A model generated the notes under the pieces. It was given only the letters and a program-made list of their open reading frames with translations. It was not told where the DNA came from and made no database searches. The position numbers and the translations under genes were made by a program. A stretch of DNA of 64,000 nt from Hemileia vastatrix (lineage: Eukaryota > Basidiomycota > Pucciniomycetes > Pucciniales > Zaghouaniaceae). Within the stretch, counting starts at the first letter, position 1. The number at the start of each line of letters is the position of its first letter. Below, one piece after another: positions 58,612 through 64,000 of the stretch. The DNA is taken from the NCBI GenBank assembly GCA_030280995.1, contig JASXTE010000012.1:7539001-7603000 (forward strand), in the 5' to 3' direction.

Positions 58612-59250
58612 AACTCCCATAAAATCCCCCTTTCCCCCCTTTATTTCTCTTAAATACCCTATAAAATCCCTCCCTCCTTGCCTCAAAATGCCCCTCAAAT
58701 CCCCTCCTTTCCTGCCTCAAAATCCCCCTGAAACCCCCTCCTTAATTGCCTCAAAACTCCCCAAACTCCCCCCATTCCACCCCTCCTTATATGCCCCAAA
58801 CCCCCCCATTTAGGTCCCCTCCCCCCCTTCTTTTTAACGAACAATCACTAGCAATTGTTCATTAAGTAATTGAATTGGTAGCAATTTGTTTACTTAACAA
58901 ACAATCATTAGCAATAGTTTGTTAGCGATTGTTTGTTAAGAAGGAGGGGGGGTAGAGGTGGCTAAAGGGGAGTGGACCTAAAAGGGGGGAAGGGGGGTTT
59001 TGAGATGGGTAAAGAGAGGAGAAGGGGGGAGAGTTAAGGCACCTAAAGAGAGGGGAAGGGGGGGTTCTGAGGCGCCTAAAGAGAGGGGAAGGGGAGGGTC
59101 ATGAGGCGCCTAAAGAGGGGGGAAAGGGGGGATTTGGGACAGGCAAGGAGGGTGAAATAAGGGGGTCTTGACGAAGGTAAAGAGAGGGGAGAAGGAATGA
59201 CTTGAGGCAGGTAAAGAGATAGGAAAAGGGGTGAAATGAGGCAGCTAAAG
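58612..59250. repeat. Large C-rich / G-rich inverted repeat
   Basis: The left arm (58612-58836) is C-rich with CCCCTCAAATCCCCTCC-like words and the right arm (58935-59250) is G-rich with AAAGAGAGGGGAAGGGGGG-like words recurring about every 30-60 bp. Between the arms are AT palindromes (AACAATCACTAGCAATTGTT and similar). The plus strand could fold into a long hairpin and the G-rich arm holds many runs of four or more G. It separates the transposase from the oxygenase gene. No coding capacity is seen. Confidence 0.85.
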
Positions 59251-59888
59251 AGGGTGAAGGAGAGAAAAAAAAGAAAAAAAAAGAGAAAAAAAATTTAGTC
59301 TAACCTTGAAAATAAAAAAAAGGACTTACAAAAAAAAAAAACCAAAAAAAAAAACCAAAAAAAAACCAAAAAAAAAAAAAAAAACAAACAAAAAAAAAAG
59401 CAAAAAAAAAAAAATCATGATTAGCAAATAAAAAACAAGAAAAAAGAAAAAAAAAGACTTACCTGGTGAGTTGAGTTGAGAAAATAAAAGTAACAAAAAT
59501 ATTTGAGTGATGTTTGAGGAGATGATGAAAAGGATATGAGTGATGAATGATAAAAAAAATCACTGACAAAATATGCGATTTCAGAAAATATGTGATTTCA
59601 TGTAGAGCTGGTAAAAGAAAACCAATAAGCCATCCAAAAAAAAGATCTTCACCATAAATTCCAAAAAAAAAATGAATATGCCACAAACCAAAATACCAAA
59701 CCAAGTGAATGAAGTACACAAACAGGACATTTGGAGAGTAAAAAAAAAATTTAAAAGGGTGGTGAAGAGAAATGTTGGAGAGTAATAGGCATAATGACAG
59801 AGCATATGCTGGTTGAATGAATGTTTTGTGATTCAAGGGAGGGGAGAGCCGGTGCTGGTTCAGGATCCTCTTCTTCATAAAGATCATT
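59251..59888 (-). other. Former transposase C-terminus and transcribed spacer
   Basis: The minus strand after the premature stop still encodes NDLYEEEDPEP and similar sequence as in copy A. Further on, CCAG-GTAAGTC at 59466-59456 is a consensus splice donor that is preserved in element D (62272-62281), so this stretch may be a leader exon of the oxygenase gene. A-rich homopolymers fill 59270-59450. Confidence 0.45.
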
Positions 59889-61012
59889 TCACTCATCCTT
59901 TAAATCAGCTAGGATATTGTGCAGTATAATGCAAGTCATGATCTGATGATTTTCAGTTTTGATCTCCAATTTTTTTTGAAATTGGATTCTGAGCTCCTGA
60001 AGACTAGAAATTTGTCCCTTTAATATACCTATAGCATTTTCAATTTGTACTCTTGATTGGGAAAGGTGATAATTAAAGGCAATTTTGGGGTCATTTTCTA
60101 AGGTTGCACCACGGAAAGAAGGTATAATGTACTTCCCACTTGCATATGCTGAGTCTGCAAGGAGGTACTGAGATTCATCAAAGTATGAGTCAGGGGTTTG
60201 AGAAATCCTCATTCTTTGGAAGACGGAAGAGTCATGACATGAGCCAGGGCAGCACACTATGAAAAGCAATAAGTTTTTTATTGACATCTCATACAAGTTG
60301 AACGGCAATAGAGTATCTAGAAAGAAGATAAAAAGTTAGTTTATGAAGGATGAGAAATTGGAGAAGATTTTGAAGAAACCTTTTTTTGCAATCAAAATAA
60401 TGGTTGCCATCATGAGAAGGCTTTTGACTCAAAGGTATAGTTGTGCCATAAACAAATCCTACACAGCCAGGGAAACCTTCAGCTTGCATTACTTGAGAGG
60501 ATTCAAGTTGCTGTTCTGGAGTTGGCCAAGAAAGTGTTTGAGACTTGAGGGAAAGGATAGCAATCATACAGCTCTTGGTGTATAATATCAAGGTACCATA
60601 TCCTATGTTAAAGAGATTATCCAAACGTCTTACAGCAGCACTGTTTCCATTTTAGCCAAAGCGACATAGCGCAACAGCAAGTTGGATGGCAGGATTACGC
60701 TGTTTGTAATGGAAATTTTATGAAAGATAGGATGATCGGAGATGAGTTGATAAAGTTTGAAGAAAGAATAGGGAGAAGTTCTAAAAGGTGGGTGAAGTTT
60801 AAATGAGGAATTTTGAGAATGGAGGCCAGATCATATTGGGGATCATGATAAAGATTTGGCCCCCTGGTGATGATGTAACACTTTTTGGAAAGAAAACACA
60901 TATAAACTAAAGCATCTTCTAAATCAGAGTCAGATTTATAGTAAAGAACTAAAAGAAAAGTAATAGCATTCATTGTTGAGTGAAGTAGCTTCCTAGTAGA
61001 GAGGTGTTTCAT
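59889..61012 (-). pseudogene. PIF/Harbinger-like DDE transposase (element B)
   Basis: The start is MKHLSTRKLLHSTMNA. RGPNLYHDPQYDLASILKIP follows, then a frameshift, LDNLFNIGYGTLILYTK-like core, and GCVGFVYGTTIPLSQKPSHD, where the first catalytic Asp is Tyr (codon 60450-60448). An intron near 60388-60320 separates YFDCKK from YSIAVQLV. The C-terminal frame has CCPGSCHDSSVFQRM, LLADSAYASGKYIIPSFRG (second Asp, 60155-60153) and RVQIENAIGILKGQ (Glu). A one-base insertion before CCPGS and a TGA at LKDE (Trp in copy A) complete the damage. It would move this family's elements if intact. Confidence 0.88.
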
Positions 61013-61275
61013 TGTTGCCGGTGGAAGAGTTATGTGATGAGGGAAGTGGGAATTCACTGCCAAATGTGCAGTTGGGGTGTGTAGATAGAAAAAAACTTAA
61101 GTGTTCCCCAAAAAAATTAAGTAGCATAGAGTGAGGAAAGACTTAAGGATGACATCAGCAATTATGAGTCATGTGACTTTCTTGCAAATCCATCATGGAT
61201 GAGATGAGTTTGGGATCAGGAAATAGGAATGGAAATTGGGGTATAAGAGGCCGGATATTGCATTATTGTGGATTC

Positions 61276-61307
61276 CTTATCCACTAGCCCCGGGGCTAGT
61301 GGATAAG
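61276..61307. repeat. Perfect 32-bp subterminal palindrome of element B
   Basis: CTTATCCACTAGCCCC is followed directly by its exact reverse complement, with no loop. It lies 84 bp inside the right terminus, at the same place as in elements A, C and D. Confidence 0.95.
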
Positions 61308-61359
61308 AATCTTCCAAAATTAATAATGTCTGATCCCGGAAAAAAAAATTCCTGATCCC

Positions 61360-61391
61360 TAATTGCAGATCTCTGAACATTGATACCCCCT
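61360..61391 (-). repeat. Right terminal inverted repeat of element B
   Basis: The inverse of AGGGGGTATCAATGTTCAGA, followed by AAT and the resumed element D. Confidence 0.9.
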
Positions 61392-61730
61392 AATAATGCA
61401 TTATCTCATCTGTTATACCTCAATTTCAGTTCCTAATTCCTGATCCCAAACTCATCACATCCATGATTGAATTGTAAGCAAGACACATGACATAAAATTG
61501 CAGATACCATCCTTATGTATCTCATCACTCTGTTATACTTGATTTTGGTGGAAAATATATAAATAATTTTCTCATATTTATGTGTCTCTCAACTCTATGA
61601 TACTTAATTTTTGTGGAAAACACATAACATTTTTTTCTGTCTACACACCCCATCTACTCATTCGGTGGAAAATTAACACTTCCCATTCATCACCTAAACC
61701 TTCTTTTAACAAATTTTTCTACCAAAAATA

Positions 61731-61988
61731 ATGAAGCACCTCTCTACTAGGAAGCAACTTCACAAAGCTATGAATACTAACACTTTAGTTTTATCCACTG
61801 ACTCTGACTCTGACTCTGTGTTGGAGACAATTTATCTTATATGTCTTTTCCATGATCTTTATGGAGAAGAGGATCCCAGAACTGCACCAGCTCTCTCCTC
61901 CCTTGAATCAAAAAACATTCTTTCCACCAGCATATGCTCTTTAATTATGTCAACCACCCTCCAACATTTTGAAACACAACTACTCTAA
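61731..61988 (+). pseudogene. Internally deleted transposase of element D
   Basis: The start MKHLSTRKQLHKAMNT matches copies A and B. After SDSDSVLETIYLICLF the frame jumps directly to HDLYGEEDPRTAPALSSLES, the C-terminal tail, so about 1 kb with the whole catalytic core is missing while the frame stays open. The stop is at 61986-61988. It cannot catalyse anything. Confidence 0.85.
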
Positions 61989-63199
61989 TTTTTTTCATAC
62001 TCTCCAAATGTTCAACATCTGTGCTTTATTTACTTGGTTTGGTATTTTTGTTTTTTTAATATTCATTTTTTATTTTGAATTTATGCTGAATGTCTCTTTT
62101 TTGGATGTCTCATTTGTTTTCATTCACCAGCTCAACATGAAATCACATATTTTTTGCGATTGCATAATTTTTCACTGTTTCTTTTTTTCATTCATCCCTC
62201 ATATCCTTTTCACCTTCTCCTCCAAAATCCCTTAAATAATTTGGGTTCATTTATTTTCTCATCTCAACTCTCCAGGTAAGTCATTTTATTCTTTTTTTAA
62301 TTTTTTAATTGCTAATTTTAATTTTTTTTGTTTTTTTTCTATTTTTTTATTTTTTGTATCTAAATATTTTTGTAAGTGTTTATTTTTGATTTAAATTTTA
62401 AAATAAAATTTTTTTTTCTCTCCCTCTTTAATTTCTTTTTTAGCTCCATCAACCAACTCTTTATCCCTCCTTGGCATGGTCATCATCCCCCGTTTCTTCT
62501 ATTTCACTTTTTTTTGGCTCCATGTCATTAAAACACTTACATTGCAGATTATTTATGCATTTCATTTACTTGATATTCAATCTCTCCCAAATTCCAACAT
62601 CAATCTTTCTCACTCTAATTTTCCTACTTTTCAATCAAGGTAAGTTTCATCTCCTTTTTTCATACCTATATGATATCTCATTCCTTCTATAAAAACTTTA
62701 TACTTAAATATATGTATGACTCTTATCTGGATAACAGTGAACTTATTAAACTCCTCTTGTTGTCATCTCCATTTACACCTTTTTCAGTTTTTGTAAAATT
62801 TTAAAAATAAGAATTGGAATTAGGGTTAGGTTCATTTAAATCTAATTTCCTTTTAAATTAAATTTTGCTGAAGGCTCCTTTTCATTTCCCACAAACATAT
62901 TTTAATTTGGTTCAGTGGTTGCTGAGATATTGACTGTTAAAGTTGAGCCTTTCTTTCCCAATTTAATTTTTTTTTCATGTTTTTATGTAACAAATTAGAG
63001 TTATGTGTATTAAAATCATATTTAATTTAACTGAAGATTCTTCTGAAGCCTATATTTAATCTCCCATAACCAGATTTTAATTAGGTTCATTGGTTGCCCA
63101 GATATTTACTTTTAAAGTTGAGCCTTTTTTTCCAAATATCACATAATTTATTTTGTGTTTTTATATTTCACACAATTAGAGAATAAGGCTTCTAAAACT
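61989..63199 (+). other. Spacer of element D with conserved splice sites and a tandem duplication
   Basis: Sequence to 62280 matches B's post-transposase spacer, including the CCAG-GTAAGTC donor (62272-62281). An acceptor-like TTTTTTAG (about 62443) leads to a Ser-rich piece (AWSSSPVSSISLF) like the oxygenase N-terminus in B, followed by CAAG-GTAAGT at 62635-62644. At about 62850-63170 a 165 bp segment is present twice in tandem (GGTTCAGTGGTTGCTGAGAT, GTTAAAGTTGAGCC). B's large inverted repeat is absent here. Confidence 0.45.
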
Positions 63200-63720
63200 C
63201 TTATCTGATAATCATCTAGGATTTTTTCTCCCAAATCTTAGGATCACTCAATAATTTCTTGGACAATTTCTTGAAAGAATTGCATTCTGGTTTTTATAAC
63301 AAGATTTATACTGATAATAATGAAACCAATTATCTTAATTTGGGGAATTTCTCTTACATTGGTCCTATTACTTGACAACCTATTCCTTCCCCAGCTAAAA
63401 TAAAAGTTCATGGGTTATATTTTCTGGGCCACAGCTGTATAATAAAATTTGTATTGGGAACTGGAATCATCAAAACTATTTGGAACTCTTCTCAGGATAA
63501 TCACCAAATGACCAAAGCTCCACCTGGCTTGGAATCTTGTCAAGAGTTCACAAATTTCGGATGTTCTTTTCAAATCAGTCAAAACTTAATCCACCAAATA
63601 AACAAGGTAAAAAAATTAAGTAAATTTAACAGATATAAAAAAACTTTATTTAGTTCAAAAAAGTATGGGGATGAGTATAGTCATCAAATATTTTTAAATT
63701 TTTTCATAAATTTTTTATAA
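63200..63720 (+). pseudogene. TET/JBP-like oxygenase remnant (element D)
   Basis: The frame reads FLDNFLKELHSGFYNKIYTD, NETNYLNLGNFSYIGPIT, then a stop, then QPIPSPAKIKVHGLYFLG and FVLGTGIIKTIWNSSQDNHQ, TKAPPGLESCQEFTNFGCSF, ending near RYKKTLFSSKKYGDEYS. It is closely related to the copy in element B. The first iron ligand of HxD is Tyr (YTD, codons 63307-63315), the expected 2OG arginine is Asn (FTNFG), and N-terminal parts are missing, so it is inactive. It follows the transposase remnant in the same order and orientation as in B. Confidence 0.75.
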
Positions 63721-64000
63721 ATAGCTCTTATAATTTAAATTCCTAAAATAAAGTAATGGTCCAATGACCCTGTGTTGTATAAATGGGAATCATGACAACA
63801 TTTATTTGTTTCATGAGGTTCATCAGCCTACACTTGTGGAAAGTCCCAAACATTTACTTCTAGATGTATCCACATTTTGGCTAGAGGAGTTTTCATTACT
63901 TTATACTAGGGAAATTGATATATATTAGTTGTTTATATATTAATTTATGTAATTATATTAAATTTCGGTGATTTTCACCCCTACTTCAATAAAATGCAGG
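63721..64000 (+). repeat. Inverted copy of 56447-56720 at the window end
   Basis: From 63740 on, sequence is the inverse of the block after the oxygenase in element B (GGAAAGTCCCAAAC, TTAGGGGTGG/TTCACCCCT-like, TTCAATAAAATGCAGG). It marks the continuation of element D beyond the window. Confidence 0.85.

Larger units (their letters stand above)
54125..61391. mobile_element. Element B: complete 7.3 kb Harbinger-like transposon with Myb-like, TET-like and transposase genes
   Basis: Termini are AGGGGGTATCAATGTTTACC (54125) and the inverse of AGGGGGTATCAATGTTCAGA (61391), flanked by AAT at 54122-54124 and 61392-61394. In order: Myb/SANT-like gene (+), subterminal repeat array, TET-like oxygenase gene (-), a large G/C-asymmetric inverted repeat, DDE transposase (-), and the palindrome. 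The element sits inside the end of element D. The three genes each carry at least one disabling mutation. Confidence 0.92.
53533..64000. mobile_element. Element D: second TET-bearing Harbinger-like transposon, interrupted and cut by the window
   Basis: The left end AGGGGGTACCAGTG (53533), with ATT to its left, begins the inverted equivalent of element B's right end. D is interrupted by a CACTA-ended MITE (53588-54050, with a Harbinger MITE inside) and by element B (54125-61391). It resumes at 61392 with the inverse of B's transposase start, a deleted transposase, a TET-like remnant and at the window end the TGCATTTTATTGAA block that follows the oxygenase in B. Its other end is outside. Confidence 0.85.

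Noticed and set aside
59459..59896. A 145-codon hydrophobic membrane-like frame
   Set aside because: Its first part overlaps the old transposase tail in another frame and the rest is T-rich spacer; element D does not keep it open.

Overview
This 64 kb window is a very AT-rich, heterochromatin-like block of a fungal genome. I found no host gene that can be defended and no tRNA, rRNA or CRISPR array. Almost everything recognisable is mobile DNA at different ages, much of it nested. Transposase-linked TET/JBP-like oxygenases, PIF/Harbinger-like DDE transposases with a conserved Myb/SANT-like partner protein, a Plavaka/CACTA-type transposase remnant, and Ty3/gypsy (chromovirus) and Ty1/copia elements together suggest a basidiomycete. 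A rust fungus (Pucciniales) is most likely, but this is inferred from family resemblance, not proven.

Layout. 1-5149: minus-strand gypsy element (copy 1), cut by the window edge, with an 1141 bp LTR and a reading frame open to the edge. 5150-11384: a short unknown gene fragment, hairpin-rich tandem repeats, a decayed TET-like oxygenase and a decayed Harbinger-like transposase (element A); a 1.4 kb relative (element C) is inserted in A's terminus. 11.7-18 kb: a CACTA-ended MITE and a Plavaka-type transposase remnant in AT-rich DNA. 19.7-32.6 kb: an old plus-strand gypsy element split in its RNase H by a younger minus-strand gypsy (22014-31099) with two 1192 bp LTRs and an AAAAA target duplication. 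33-36 kb: a MITE, then a solo LTR carrying another MITE. 36-41 kb: nothing definite. 41080-46052: a copia element with TATAG target duplication. 46.9-47.2 kb: 9-bp microsatellite. 48.0-48.4 kb: an unrecognised decayed coding stretch. 48975-50461: a solo LTR with AAATT duplication. 50.5-52 kb: A-rich low complexity. 52148 to the end: a truncated LTR with a MITE, interrupted by element D, itself interrupted by two MITEs and by element B (54125-61391), the one with both ends in view.

The main discovery is a family of DNA transposons (elements A, B, C, D) with termini AGGGGGTATCAA and 3-bp AAT/ATT target duplications. The long members pair a Harbinger-like DDE transposase with a TET/JBP-like 2-oxoglutarate/Fe(II) oxygenase; B also has a Myb/SANT-like coiled-coil protein gene. 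A, B and D each hold transposase plus oxygenase sequence, although B and D are nested. The transposase would cut, the Myb-like protein would recognise ends, and the oxygenase could oxidise methylated cytosine to relieve silencing; those roles are inferred. The visible copies are damaged, often in different catalytic residues.
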